Positions 42,424-52,682 are shown, numbered from the stretch's first letter. The stretch is 64,000 nt of DNA from Aquisalibacillus elongatus (GCF_003843875.1 NZ_RKRF01000008.1:434001-498000), one strand, 5' to 3'. Notes: generated by a model not told the origin, from the letters alone. Numbers and translations are program-made.

Positions 42424-45400
42424 ATGGTACGAACAGGGTTTCCAGAGAAGCAAGGGCTTTATGATCCTGCTTACGAAAGTGATGCCTGTGGTATTGGGTT
42501 TGTTGCAAGTATAGATAATGAAAAAACGCATCAAATGATTCAAGATGCTATTACGATTCTTTGTCGCCTAGAGCATCGAGGTGGCCGTGGATCGGATCCT
42601 AATACGGGTGATGGTGCTGGAATCATGATGCAGATTCCGGATGAATTATTTCGTCAAAAATGGAATCAAATGCTACCGCAACCGGGCGATTATGCGGTCG
42701 GCATGGTGTTTTTACCGCAACAAGACAATTTAAGAGAAAAAGCTGAAGCGGTAATCGAGCATGTGATTGAGGAAGAGGGCCATGAATTAATTGGCTTCAG
42801 GAATGTACCAGTTGATGCGTCTGTTCTTTCTGATACAGCGAAGTCAACGATGCCGTATATTAAGCAGATATTTATTAAAAAGCCTGAGACGACGTTTTCG
42901 ACCGAGCGTTTTAATCAATCGCTTTACCTTATTCGCCGTATTATCGAGCGTCGCATTGAGGATATGGAAGAGTTGAAGGAAGGGCCGTTTTATTTTGCGA
43001 GCTTGTCTCCGGATACGATTGTTTATAAAGGCATGCTGACGCCGGAGCAGATGGATACGTTTTATTTAGATTTAAATGATGATTTAGCCAAAACGGCGTT
43101 CGGCATGGTGCATTCGCGCTATAGTACGAACACATTCCCATCTTGGGAGCGAGCGCATCCGAACCGTATGATTATGCACAACGGTGAGATTAATACAATT
43201 ACGGGTAACGTAAACTGGATGAAGGCCCGCGAAACGGCTGCGATTTCGAATGTTTACGAAGATCGTCATAAGGATTTACTTCCGATCATTGATGAAACGT
43301 CTAGTGACTCCGGTATGCTGGATCAGGCGTTTGAATATTTAGTGATGAATGGTCGAAGCATGTCGCAAACGGCGATGATGATGGTACCTGAGGCGTGGGA
43401 TTTAAATGAACAAATGAAGGACCCAGAGCGTGCGTGTTTTGAATATTTAAGTACGATTATGGAGCCTTGGGATGGACCGACGGCGATTGCGTACACGAAT
43501 GGAAAGCAGATCGGTGCGTCACTCGACCGTAATGGGTTACGCCCAGCGCGTTTTTACATTACTGAAGATAACCGAATTATTTTATCATCCGAAGTTGGTG
43601 TTGTGGACGTTGAGCCTGAAAAAGTCGTGCAAAAAGGTCGCCTCGCACCAGGTGAGATGATTTATGTTGATTTAGAAAAACATGATGTGTTGTTTAATGA
43701 CGATATTAAACGCGATATTGCGACGAAATTTCCGTATCGCAACTGGTTGAATGATTCACTGGTGCAGTTAAAAGGACCGAAAATATCAGATCCGTTTGAA
43801 GAAATGGACGAAGCGGATTTATTAAAATATCAACTAGCGAATGGTTATACAAAAGAAGAAACGATGAGAAATATTTTGCCGATGGTGAATGAACAAAAGG
43901 ATCCGATTGGCTCGATGGGGAATGACACGCCGCTTGCAGTGTTATCACATCAGCCTCAGTTGTTGTTTAACTACTTTAAACAGCTTTTCGCACAGGTGAC
44001 GAATCCACCGATAGATGCTATTCGAGAAAAAGGCGTCACATCGACGACGTCTTATTTGGGACCGCGTCATAATTTCTTAGACGATGGACCAGAACACTGT
44101 AGACGAATTCGTTTATACACGCCGATTTTGAAAAAACAAGAATTCGATGCGGTTATACACAATAGTCGCAGTGACTTTCGTTTTGAGCGTTTTTCAATGA
44201 CATACCCGGTATCACGTGGTGCGCAAGGGATGGAATCAGCACTTGAGACGTTATTTAAACGTGTGGAAAACGCGATTAATCAAGGTGTGTCGATGATTGT
44301 ATTAACCGATCGTGAAACATCGAGTGAACAAGTGGCAATGCCGTCCTTACTTGCCACGAGTGGTTTGCACCATTATTTAGTTCGAAAAGGACTGCGTACA
44401 AAGGCAAGCATTATGCTGGAGACAGCAGAAGCGCGTGATGTGCATCAGTTCTCTGTCTTAATCGGATTTGGCGGGGATATGATTTATCCGTATTTGGCTT
44501 ATCGGACGATTGAGAAACTCGTTGATGATCAGTTTGTAGAAGACTTCACTTACGAGCAGGCGATTGAGCGTTATCGTGAAGCAGCAACGAACGGAATCGT
44601 AAAAGTCATGTCGAAGATGGGTATCTCGACGATCCAAAGTTACCGTGGGGCTCAGACGTTTGAAGCGATCGGTATTGATCAAGATGTGATGGATAAATAT
44701 TTCTATGGTTCGAAGTCGAAGCTTGGCGGAGTAGATTTAGAGACGATTGCGAAAGAATCACTCGTCCGTCATGAGATGGCGTATCACAGTCACAAGAAAA
44801 CGTTGCCGTCCGGTGGCGATATGCAGTGGCGTCATGATGGGGAACACCATTCGTTTAACCCGCGTACGATTCATACTTTGCAACATGCGGCGCGTACGAA
44901 TAGTAAGGAGCTTTACGAGAAGTTTTCCGATTTAGTTGAAAATGAAAACGTCACGTTCTTACGCGATTTATTAGATTTTAAAGTCGACGAATCGAACTCG
45001 ATTCCGATAGATGAAGTCGAGCCCGTCGAGAACATTTTTAAACGATTTAAAACAGGTGCCATGTCTTACGGGGCGCTAAGTCAAGAGGCGCATGAGGAAC
45101 TCGCGATTGCAATGAACCGTATTGGCGGTAAGAGTAACAGCGGTGAGGGTGGAGAAGACCCTGATCGTTTTACTCCGGATGAAAACGGCGACTTTAGACG
45201 AAGTGCGATAAAACAGGTCGCATCAGGCCGTTTCGGTGTCACAAGTTACTATTTAACGAATGCGGATGAAGTACAAATTAAAATGGCGCAAGGTGCGAAG
45301 CCGGGTGAAGGTGGTCACTTGCCTGGTAAAAAAGTTCACCCTTGGATTGCGAAGGTTCGTAAATCGACGCCAGGCGTTGGTTTGATTTCGCCACCACCAC

Positions 45401-46938
45401 ACCATGACATTTACTCGATTGAGGATTTGGCTCAGCTCATTTATGACTTGAAGCACGCGAATCCTGAGGCGCGTCTGAACGTCAAATTAGTTGCGAAATC
45501 AGGTGTTGGAACGATTGCCGCAGGTGTTGCGAAAGGTAAGGCCGACGTTATTTTAATTAGTGGTTATGAAGGCGGAACCGGTGCTTCTGCGAAAACGAGT
45601 ATCCGTCATGCTGGCTTACCTTGGGAGTTAGGTGTTGCAGAAGCGCACCAGACGCTTGTCTTAAATGGCTTACGCGAGCGCGTCAAGCTTGAGACAGACG
45701 GTAAGATGATGACCGGTCGCGATGTCGTTAAAGCAGCTTTACTTGGCGCAGAAGAGTATGGTTTTTCAACCGCGCCAATGGTTGTGCTTGGATGTATTCT
45801 AATGCGTGCGTGTCACTTAGATACGTGCCCGGTTGGAATCGCTACGCAAAATCCGAAGCTTCGTGAAAAATTCGTCGGTAATGCCGATCATGTTGTGAAT
45901 TATCTACGTTTTGTTGCCGAGGAAATGCGCGAACTAATGGCGAAGTTGGGCGTCCACACGTTAGATGAATTAATTGGCCACACAGATTTGCTTACAGTTA
46001 GCGACAAAAAGGCTAACCATTCTAAGGCAAGGCAGCTTAATCTGTCGCCAATTTTATATCAAGCAGACGGAAGCTGGATTCAAAACGAACGTCCGCATAT
46101 TAACGAATACGATGAACATTATTTAGATACAGAAGACATTATTCCACAAGTCGAACCAGCACTAGAAAAAGGCGAGCGCGTTCAGTTGGACCTTCCGATT
46201 GTGAATACGAACCGTACAGTTGGCACGACGCTTGGGTTTGAAATTTCGAAGCGTTTCGGTGAAGAAGGTTTACCTGAAGATACGATTGACCTAAGATTTA
46301 CTGGATCAGCGGGTCAAAGCTTCGGAGCCTTTGTGCCTCGTGGTGTCACGATGCGCGTCAAAGGTGATGGAAATGACTACGTCGGAAAAGGTTTATCCGG
46401 TGGTAAGTTAATTTTTCAGCCGAACTTGCCGAGTGACCTTCACCGCATGGAGGAAGTCATTATTGGTAACGTCGCCCTTTTCGGTGCAACGAGCGGTGAA
46501 GCTTACATTAACGGCGGTGCTGGCGAGCGTTTTGCCGTGCGTAACAGTGGCGTCCACGCAGTAGTCGAGGGAGTTGGCGATAACGGATGTGAGTACATGA
46601 CAGGCGGTCGCGTCGCTGTCCTTGGTGGCATCGGTAAAAACTTCGCAGCCGGAATGTCAGGTGGAATTGCATATATTTGGGCAAACGATCTGAAGGAAGT
46701 TAAGAAAAAGTGTTATAAAGAGCTTGTGTTATTCGAGCGATTAGTAGATTCGGATGAGATTAATGAGCTTAAAGATATGCTCATGAAACATGTTCAATAT
46801 ACAGGAAGTAAACGTGCGAAGTACATTTTGAATCATTGGGAAGAATCCGTGAAGCAATTTGTGAAGATTATTCCTGAAGAGTTTAAAGCAATGTTGTCGA
46901 AGGATGACAGTGAAGAACAGGAAAAAGTCGTTCAGTAA
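42424..46938 (+). CDS. gltA: glutamate synthase large subunit
   Basis: Makes two glutamates from glutamine and 2-oxoglutarate, with electrons from GltB. 1504 residues, the usual size. A 21-residue propeptide precedes Cys22 (SDACGIGF), the N-terminal nucleophile of the amidotransferase domain (about 22-430). The central domain and the FMN synthase domain (about 850-1200, GKSNSGEGGEDP and PHHDIYSIEDL) follow. The 3Fe-4S cysteines lie in CILMRACHLDTCPVG. The C-terminal beta-helix holds GxxxG repeats (GGAGERFAVRNSG). ATG 42424 fits AAAGG upstream and the propeptide length; the frame is open to 42385. Divergent from gltC. Confidence 0.96.
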   Translation: MVRTGFPEKQGLYDPAYESDACGIGFVASIDNEKTHQMIQDAITILCRLEHRGGRGSDPNTGDGAGIMMQIPDELFRQKWNQMLPQPGDYAVGMVFLPQQDNLREKAEAVIEHVIEEEGHELIGFRNVPVDASVLSDTAKSTMPYIKQIFIKKPETTFSTERFNQSLYLIRRIIERRIEDMEELKEGPFYFASLSPDTIVYKGMLTPEQMDTFYLDLNDDLAKTAFGMVHSRYSTNTFPSWERAHPNRMIMHNGEINTITGNVNWMKARETAAISNVYEDRHKDLLPIIDETSSDSGMLDQAFEYLVMNGRSMSQTAMMMVPEAWDLNEQMKDPERACFEYLSTIMEPWDGPTAIAYTNGKQIGASLDRNGLRPARFYITEDNRIILSSEVGVVDVEPEKVVQKGRLAPGEMIYVDLEKHDVLFNDDIKRDIATKFPYRNWLNDSLVQLKGPKISDPFEEMDEADLLKYQLANGYTKEETMRNILPMVNEQKDPIGSMGNDTPLAVLSHQPQLLFNYFKQLFAQVTNPPIDAIREKGVTSTTSYLGPRHNFLDDGPEHCRRIRLYTPILKKQEFDAVIHNSRSDFRFERFSMTYPVSRGAQGMESALETLFKRVENAINQGVSMIVLTDRETSSEQVAMPSLLATSGLHHYLVRKGLRTKASIMLETAEARDVHQFSVLIGFGGDMIYPYLAYRTIEKLVDDQFVEDFTYEQAIERYREAATNGIVKVMSKMGISTIQSYRGAQTFEAIGIDQDVMDKYFYGSKSKLGGVDLETIAKESLVRHEMAYHSHKKTLPSGGDMQWRHDGEHHSFNPRTIHTLQHAARTNSKELYEKFSDLVENENVTFLRDLLDFKVDESNSIPIDEVEPVENIFKRFKTGAMSYGALSQEAHEELAIAMNRIGGKSNSGEGGEDPDRFTPDENGDFRRSAIKQVASGRFGVTSYYLTNADEVQIKMAQGAKPGEGGHLPGKKVHPWIAKVRKSTPGVGLISPPPHHDIYSIEDLAQLIYDLKHANPEARLNVKLVAKSGVGTIAAGVAKGKADVILISGYEGGTGASAKTSIRHAGLPWELGVAEAHQTLVLNGLRERVKLETDGKMMTGRDVVKAALLGAEEYGFSTAPMVVLGCILMRACHLDTCPVGIATQNPKLREKFVGNADHVVNYLRFVAEEMRELMAKLGVHTLDELIGHTDLLTVSDKKANHSKARQLNLSPILYQADGSWIQNERPHINEYDEHYLDTEDIIPQVEPALEKGERVQLDLPIVNTNRTVGTTLGFEISKRFGEEGLPEDTIDLRFTGSAGQSFGAFVPRGVTMRVKGDGNDYVGKGLSGGKLIFQPNLPSDLHRMEEVIIGNVALFGATSGEAYINGGAGERFAVRNSGVHAVVEGVGDNGCEYMTGGRVAVLGGIGKNFAAGMSGGIAYIWANDLKEVKKKCYKELVLFERLVDSDEINELKDMLMKHVQYTGSKRAKYILNHWEESVKQFVKIIPEEFKAMLSKDDSEEQEKVVQ

Positions 46939-46953
46939 AAGGAGGGAGATTGA

Positions 46954-48441
46954 ATGGGCTATTTAACAGGTTTTATGGATTATCAACGTAAAGATCAAGA
47001 CGTTCAAGATCCGGTTGAGCGAATTAAAAGTTGGGAAGAGTACGTCATTCGTTTTGACGATCAAGATTTAAAAGAACAAAGCTCGCGTTGTATGGATTGC
47101 GGTACACCGTTTTGTCATACGGGCGCAGAGTGGGAAGGTTCTTACGTCGGGTGTCCGGTTAATAACTTTATCCCTGAGTGGAATGAACTTGTTAGTGAGG
47201 AAAACTGGGAAGAAGCGCTTCGTCGACTTGAGGAGACGAATAACTTCCCAGAGTTTACCGGTCGGGTTTGCCCGGCACCTTGCGAGGGATCTTGTACGCT
47301 TGCGATTAATGATGATCCGGTAACGATTAAGTCGATTGAAAATGAGATTATCGAGCGTGGTTTTGATAATAACTGGGTTGAAGCCAAAGTTCCTGAGAAG
47401 CGCACTAGTAAACACGTAGCGGTTGTCGGCTCCGGTCCAGCTGGATTAGCCGCAGCCGATCAGCTTAACGAATTGGGGCATCGCGTCACCGTTTTTGAAC
47501 GCGACGACCGTCCTGGTGGCTTATTAATGTATGGCATACCGAATATGAAGTTGGATAAAGACACGGTGGACCGCCGTATTGATGTGATGAAAAAATCCGG
47601 AATTGAGTTCACATGCAATACCGAAGTGGGCGTGGACATCACGCGTGATGAACTGAACCGCGAGTACGATTCGGTCATTATGTGCACAGGGGCCCAAGAC
47701 CCACGCGATACGCCAATTGAAAACCGTGACAGTCAAGGTATTCATTTTGCGATGGATTATTTAACAGCTGCGACTAAAGCACTTGAAACCGATCCAAAAG
47801 ACACACCTATTACTGCGGAAGGTAAAAACGTTGTTGTGATCGGTGGCGGCGACACCGGTGCCGACTGTGTCGCGACTGCCTTACGCCAAAATGCAAACCG
47901 CGTCGTACAATTTGGTAAGCACCCGGCAAGCCCAGATGAACGTACGGAAGATAACCCTTGGCCAGAGTTTCCGATGACATTTAAACTAGATTACGGTTAT
48001 AAAGAAGGCTTAGAAGCGCAAGGCGAGGACCCTCGTAAATACGAAATCCTTACCCAGCGCTTCGAACAAGATGAAAACGGCCAAGTGACAGCATTACACA
48101 CATTGAATGTCGAAAAAGTCTATGAAAATGGCAAACTCATTACAAAAGAAGTTCCCGGAACAGAACAAGTCTGGGAAGCAGATTTAGTGCTAATCGCGAT
48201 CGGGTTTTTAGGCCCAGAACAAGAAGTGCTAGAACACTTTGGACTAAAAACTGACGAACGCGGCCGCATCTGGACGGTTGACGGTATGCAGGATTACCGC
48301 ACATCTGAAGAAGGCATTTATGCAGCTGGCGATGCCCGCCGCGGCCAAAGCCTAGTCGTTTGGGCTATTCGCGAAGGCAGAGAAGTCGCTGAGCAGGTTG
48401 ATGCTTATTTAATGAATACAACAACAGAAGAAATTGTTTAA
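46954..48441 (+). CDS. gltB: glutamate synthase small subunit
   Basis: FAD- and Fe-S-containing partner that passes NADPH electrons to GltA. 495 residues. N-terminal cysteines for two 4Fe-4S clusters: SSRCMDCGTPFC near 46-57, GCPVNNFIPEW near 68 and VCPAPCEGSCTLAI near 108-121. The FAD dinucleotide loop is VVGSGPAGLAAADQL near 156, the NADPH loop VIGGGDTGADCVATA near 295, and GIYAAGDARRGQSLVVWAIREGR near 455. It starts 15 bases after gltA behind AAAGGAGGGAG. Confidence 0.96.
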   Translation: MGYLTGFMDYQRKDQDVQDPVERIKSWEEYVIRFDDQDLKEQSSRCMDCGTPFCHTGAEWEGSYVGCPVNNFIPEWNELVSEENWEEALRRLEETNNFPEFTGRVCPAPCEGSCTLAINDDPVTIKSIENEIIERGFDNNWVEAKVPEKRTSKHVAVVGSGPAGLAAADQLNELGHRVTVFERDDRPGGLLMYGIPNMKLDKDTVDRRIDVMKKSGIEFTCNTEVGVDITRDELNREYDSVIMCTGAQDPRDTPIENRDSQGIHFAMDYLTAATKALETDPKDTPITAEGKNVVVIGGGDTGADCVATALRQNANRVVQFGKHPASPDERTEDNPWPEFPMTFKLDYGYKEGLEAQGEDPRKYEILTQRFEQDENGQVTALHTLNVEKVYENGKLITKEVPGTEQVWEADLVLIAIGFLGPEQEVLEHFGLKTDERGRIWTVDGMQDYRTSEEGIYAAGDARRGQSLVVWAIREGREVAEQVDAYLMNTTTEEIV

Positions 48442-48449
48442 TCGTAAAT

Positions 48450-48491
48450 AACCCCCGAAGAAAAATCAATTTTTCTTCGGGGGTTCCCTTT
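48450..48491. terminator. strong bidirectional terminator after gltB
   Basis: AACCCCCGAAGAAAAAT pairs perfectly with ATTTTTCTTCGGGGGTT (48450-48485). CCCTTTTAT follows on the plus strand. It ends two converging units. Confidence 0.9.
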
Positions 48492-51247
48492 TATATTTCT
48501 TCTAAACTAATACTATCGTAATAGGCTTCTCCAATTTGATAGCGTGTTGTATAAGCGTAAATTTTTAAATAACTTGTATCCTCAGGTGCAACAGCACTCA
48601 CTTCTAAATCAGTCCATTGACCAATCGATGTGTTGTGATACACTGGATAGCTATCAATTAATTGGTTTTCCTCATTGTAAAAACGGACCATAAAACTCGT
48701 ATTACCATCCATTAGCATTACTTTAGCTGATGCATTATATTCTCTACCAGGAGTGGCTTCAATTGGATCACTAGATATTGCCACGGATCCATCACGAACA
48801 GTATCGGTAATTTTTAAACTGTACTCACCATCAAAGCTATGTTCATTCGATAATTCGTGATAGTAGTTATCAGACTCTTCAAAATCAGAACTCCAACCAG
48901 GTATCTGACCATCAATTAATTCTTCTTCAAAATACTGATTAGGGACAGCTACAGAATCACCTGGCATTTCGAATTCATTATTTAGAATATTAATAAGCTG
49001 ATCGCCCTTAAATTGAAGTGCTTTTTTGACTTCTTGTGATATAAATTGATCTAAATCCTCATTATTTAAATGCTTTAGGTAATCGTTTAGATGTTTTTCA
49101 GCTTGATCTAAATCACCTTTCTCGGTATGATGTTTCGCTTGGTTTATACTGTTGGATAACGTGGATGCCAATGGCTTCTCTATTAATCCTTTATTTAAAT
49201 ACTGGTTAATTGCATAATTAGTAAGGTCTGTGCTAAACGTTTCGATTTTATAAAGTTGAGTACGGTTTGATGGGAGTGAAAAGTATAAATCTCCAGAATC
49301 ACTGAAATCAAACGCATATGCTTCGGTTACTTTTTGGCTATCAAGAGTATCAGGATCTATAACCGTTAAATTACGGTCAAAGTTAGCATACAATTTGTTG
49401 TTAAACCATTTTAATTCTATTGTCTGCCAAGAACTATAATATAGAGAATTGTCTGGGTACACCTTTTTACTTTTTATAACTTCTAAAGTTTCTGGGTCTA
49501 ATGCAAAAATTACATTCTCATATGCGCCCCATAATAAACCGTCAGGACCAAATGATAAATCTCCAATCACCTCAGGATTATCAATACCTTCAACATTTAA
49601 GGTAGTCTCGTTAATTTTCTCACCACTATTAACATCCCAAACAAAAACTCTGGCTTCATCTGCAACGGTATCAGAGCCTAAACCGTTATGAATTGACGTA
49701 GACCCATATACTAAACCATCACGATAAGCTAGGCTAACGACACTTTGATTTTCAACAACATTGCGGTGTACTTCTTTTTCTCCAGTATTAGGATTGTATT
49801 CAGTTAAAGCTCCGCCTAATGTATTGTAATCAGAAATCGTTCCAATGAATAGTTGGTTCTCACCTTCAACAATCGTTTTGACACGATCTTGTTGATCCCC
49901 GATTTGGAATAGTTCTTTTGGATTTGAAGAAGAAGGGTCTTTATTTGTATCGTATTCAAAAATTCTGGCTCCAGGATATTGACCCAAGTATAGTTTATCT
50001 CCAACTTTTGACATTGTATCAGCTTGTCCAATTTCGAAAGACTTAAACGTTTCACTTAATGGGTCGAAAATTGCACCGTTAGTTGACTGGACACCGCTAA
50101 TATAGAAGTTTCCATCAGCACCTTTTGCTATTTCATTTGTGACAGTTGGAGTTCCTGCTGCGATTTGGTCACCTGACACAACCTGTTCGGTTTCGATATT
50201 GAATTTCACAACAGAACCAGACCAGTTGATGGTTGCAAGACTTTTACCAGGTAAATCAGGGTCTTCTAGTTCAACCCAGTCTGCTCCTCTTAATCCACTT
50301 TGGTATCTCATTCCCGTATCTGTAACCTCTAATGTTTCGAGATTAACCTTTTTAAACTGATCTTGAGTGTTCATGAAGTAAACTTCATTATTTAAAGATT
50401 CCTCTTCAACATGAAGGCCACGTACATCTGGAATAACGATGTCTAACCATTCTTGATTTTGAGCATCATAAATGTACATGTTGCTACTGTCACCGTATCT
50501 AGTAAATATATAGCGATCATCTACAACCTCTAAGTCATAAACAATTCCTGTTTCATCTAATGGTTCTGCTATATCCGTTTTTGTATCTTGTGAAATATCG
50601 TATTCTACTATTTTGTCGCTTCCCGTACCTGCGTAGATTTTACCATCTAAATAACCGATAGAACGGATGTATTCCTGGTTGGCCTCAGGATTCATTTGTC
50701 CATAAGACGTTACTTCGTCATTTGTAGGGTCGTATTTAAATACTTTTCCACTAGGATATGTGCCAACATAAACGTTACCTTCATCATCTGAAGTTATTGA
50801 ATAAGGAAAGGTTTCACCACTAAATCTCGCAACGATGGTAGCGCTTTCAGAACCAGGCGTATACTTCCAAAGCTTGGCACCGCCTCCAATAGTAGCAATG
50901 TATAAATCGTTGTCTACGGTTACTTCGTGTGCCCAAGTGCTTTCCGCACCCTTAAGATCTATCACTCGTAATAATTCATCATTGTTGATATCAAGCACAC
51001 TTAGTCTAGCTGGCATTCCCTTGGATGTCGCATACATGACGTCTCGTCCATCTTCTTTGCCTACTGCACCGTCAAAAATACTGACAACATCATTTAATGG
51101 AGTATCAATAAATTCTTTACCACCGTAGGTTGTTTCGTTAATATTTGTATTATTAGCTTGGCTCAATAATGGCGTACTTAGAGTTGTAAGCACTAACGTC
51201 AAAATAGTAACTGGAATTAGCCAAATGCTACTTTTATTTTTGAACAA
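48491..51247 (-). CDS. large secreted beta-propeller protein with FIMAH-like and carbohydrate-binding-like C-terminal domains
   Basis: 918 residues. A signal peptide (about 1-32, ending near SQANN) is followed by a propeller region (about 45-640) paralogous to the 3021 protein: YGGKEFIDTPLND, DEGNVYVGTYPSGKVFKYDP and SIASLA/SVVSLAYRDGLVYG-type blades recur. Next, about residues 645-740, comes a helical FIMAH-like domain (NQYLNKGLIEKPLASTLSNS, then GDLDQAEKHLNDYLKHLNN). The last ~150 residues look like a CBM jelly roll (SGEYSLKI/DGEYSLKITD, YYDSISLEE end). TTG 51247 behind AGGAGG is the start; the longer frame to 51298 lacks a site. The ligand is probably a polysaccharide, by domain inference. 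Confidence 0.75.
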   Translation of the reverse strand: MFKNKSSIWLIPVTILTLVLTTLSTPLLSQANNTNINETTYGGKEFIDTPLNDVVSIFDGAVGKEDGRDVMYATSKGMPARLSVLDINNDELLRVIDLKGAESTWAHEVTVDNDLYIATIGGGAKLWKYTPGSESATIVARFSGETFPYSITSDDEGNVYVGTYPSGKVFKYDPTNDEVTSYGQMNPEANQEYIRSIGYLDGKIYAGTGSDKIVEYDISQDTKTDIAEPLDETGIVYDLEVVDDRYIFTRYGDSSNMYIYDAQNQEWLDIVIPDVRGLHVEEESLNNEVYFMNTQDQFKKVNLETLEVTDTGMRYQSGLRGADWVELEDPDLPGKSLATINWSGSVVKFNIETEQVVSGDQIAAGTPTVTNEIAKGADGNFYISGVQSTNGAIFDPLSETFKSFEIGQADTMSKVGDKLYLGQYPGARIFEYDTNKDPSSSNPKELFQIGDQQDRVKTIVEGENQLFIGTISDYNTLGGALTEYNPNTGEKEVHRNVVENQSVVSLAYRDGLVYGSTSIHNGLGSDTVADEARVFVWDVNSGEKINETTLNVEGIDNPEVIGDLSFGPDGLLWGAYENVIFALDPETLEVIKSKKVYPDNSLYYSSWQTIELKWFNNKLYANFDRNLTVIDPDTLDSQKVTEAYAFDFSDSGDLYFSLPSNRTQLYKIETFSTDLTNYAINQYLNKGLIEKPLASTLSNSINQAKHHTEKGDLDQAEKHLNDYLKHLNNEDLDQFISQEVKKALQFKGDQLINILNNEFEMPGDSVAVPNQYFEEELIDGQIPGWSSDFEESDNYYHELSNEHSFDGEYSLKITDTVRDGSVAISSDPIEATPGREYNASAKVMLMDGNTSFMVRFYNEENQLIDSYPVYHNTSIGQWTDLEVSAVAPEDTSYLKIYAYTTRYQIGEAYYDSISLEEI

Positions 51248-51502
51248 AGAAATACCTCCTATATTAAATACATTTTCAGCGCGCACTGAAAGTTTCATAG
51301 TTATTTTAACAAAATTAACTCAGTAAATGACGGAATATTCCGATATTTATATAAATAGACAAATTATAGTCTTTAAAGACAGTTAATCGTCACTTGTATT
51401 ATTTTAAAAGTATGGCGAAATATAGAAATTCGACAATAACTGGCATTTGCTATTGAGTAAAGATCTAAATTATTTTTACAAGTTTGAACATATTAGTAAC
51501 AC

Positions 51503-51531
51503 TTGGATTTTGATAAAAATAAGGGTATGAT
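51503..51531 (+). promoter_or_regulatory. proC promoter
   Basis: TTGGAT (51503-51508), 17-base spacer, TATGAT (51526-51531), 43 bases before the proC start. I see no other supported element in the AT-rich stretch 51248-51502. Confidence 0.6.
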
Positions 51532-51573
51532 ATCAATTAAAACTAAAATCGATAGGCGAAAGGGGTGTGTGGC

Positions 51574-52362
51574 ATGACAATCCGTACCATAGGGTTTATA
51601 GGGTGTGGGAAAATGGCGCAATCAATTATTAATGGCATGATTACTTATGGTGGTTATTCACCCGAACAGATTAAGGCAACCGCGGTTACTGATAAGACAA
51701 TTAATTATGTAACTGAACAATTTGGAATTGAGATGGGGCAAGATAATAAAAAGGTAGCGGCTGAAAGTGACGTTTTATACTTAGCTGTAAAACCGTATGT
51801 CTATCCTGATGTCATAGAAGAAGTGCGTACTCACGTTCGTGAAGATACAATTATTGTGACAATTGCAGTCGGGGTTTCATTAAAGGAAATGGCTAATCTT
51901 TTCTCATCAGACACGAAAGTGGTGCGAACAATGCCCAATACACCTTCTTTCGTCGGTGAAGGTATGACGGCGTATTGTCCAAACGATAACTTTTCGAATC
52001 AAGAGTTAGAAGATTTGCAAGAATTGTTTGCGAGTTATGGTAAAGCAGAGATGGTTAAAGAAGACTTGATGAATGCGGTAACGGCAGTAAGTGGCTCATC
52101 GCCAGCCTATGTGTATGTGTTCATTGAAGCGATGGCAGATGGTGCTGTCCGCCAAGGAATTCCGCGTGAGCTGGCTTATGAACTCGCGACACAATCTGTA
52201 TTTGGAGCAGCTAAAATGATGATGGAAACAGGTAAGCACCCAGGAGAGTTGAAGGACCACGTGACGACGCCAAACGGCACGACGATTCGCGCTCTAGCTT
52301 CTCTGGAGCAGGATGGATTCAGAGGTTCGGTTATTAAAGCGATAGATCAATGTTTTAAATAG
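51574..52362 (+). CDS. proC: pyrroline-5-carboxylate reductase
   Basis: Last step of proline synthesis (NADPH-dependent). 262 residues. Rossmann motif IGFIGCGKMAQSIINGM at 5-21, VRTMPNTPSFVGEGMTAY near 116-133, and the C-terminal signature AVTAVSGSSPAYVYVFIEAMADGAV near 170-194 plus TPNGTTIRAL near 236. ATG 51574 lies behind GAAAGGGGTG; the GTG at 51565 is inside that site. Monocistronic, ending in a strong terminator. Proline is a common compatible solute, fitting a salt-adapted host (inference). Confidence 0.93.
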   Translation: MTIRTIGFIGCGKMAQSIINGMITYGGYSPEQIKATAVTDKTINYVTEQFGIEMGQDNKKVAAESDVLYLAVKPYVYPDVIEEVRTHVREDTIIVTIAVGVSLKEMANLFSSDTKVVRTMPNTPSFVGEGMTAYCPNDNFSNQELEDLQELFASYGKAEMVKEDLMNAVTAVSGSSPAYVYVFIEAMADGAVRQGIPRELAYELATQSVFGAAKMMMETGKHPGELKDHVTTPNGTTIRALASLEQDGFRGSVIKAIDQCFK

Positions 52363-52374
52363 ATAAGGGTAAAT

Positions 52375-52412
52375 AATAAAACGCTTGGCTGAACAAGGCC
52401 AAGCGTTTTATT
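52375..52412. terminator. bidirectional terminator after proC
   Basis: AATAAAACGCTTGGC pairs with GCCAAGCGTTTTATT (52375-52412) around a short loop, with T-rich ends in both directions. The region 52413-52560 beyond it holds nothing I can support. Confidence 0.9.
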
Positions 52413-52560
52413 CTGTTAAGCTTTTAACAATTCATCAACGGTATTGTTTTAAATAGAAGTTCCAAAATACTCTCTCCATTTACGAACATCTACCTTATAA
52501 GTTATTTGACGAAAAGGAGGGGGAGAGGTTACAGAAAAGAGACTTTAACTTTGTTATAAA

Positions 52561-52682
52561 TTTTGAGCACTAATTTCGGTCTTTTGAGCAGTAAACGATA
52601 CCTTTTGAGCACTAATTTCATCGTTTTGAGCACTAATCCGATTGTTTTGAGTAGTAACCCCAAACATTTGAGCACTAATAAT
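52561..52682. repeat. 21-bp-period tandem repeat array B (best preserved)
   Basis: Six units begin at 52561, 52582, 52603, 52624, 52645 and 52666, each exactly 21 bp apart. Each has a conserved 13-base core TTTTGAGCACTAA (variants TTTTGAGCAGTAA, TTTTGAGTAGTAA, ATTTGAGCACTAA) and an 8-base tail that differs in every unit. The last unit runs into the amhX gene and supplies its TAG stop. It lies between the convergent proC and amhX genes. Too short and too variable for CRISPR; no coding potential. Confidence 0.85.

Noticed and set aside
42230-42508. 92-codon minus-strand frame in the gltC-gltA region
   Set aside because: It crosses the gltA start and the promoter region and lacks a ribosome site.
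51429-51460. Two repeat-like cores (TTCGACAATAA and ATTGAGTAA) ending exactly 21 bp apart
   Set aside because: Only two weak units at a divergent junction; chance cannot be excluded.
52561-52682. CRISPR-like array
   Set aside because: The 21-bp period is too short, there are no conserved 24-40 base repeats with unique spacers of similar length, and no cas gene is present.
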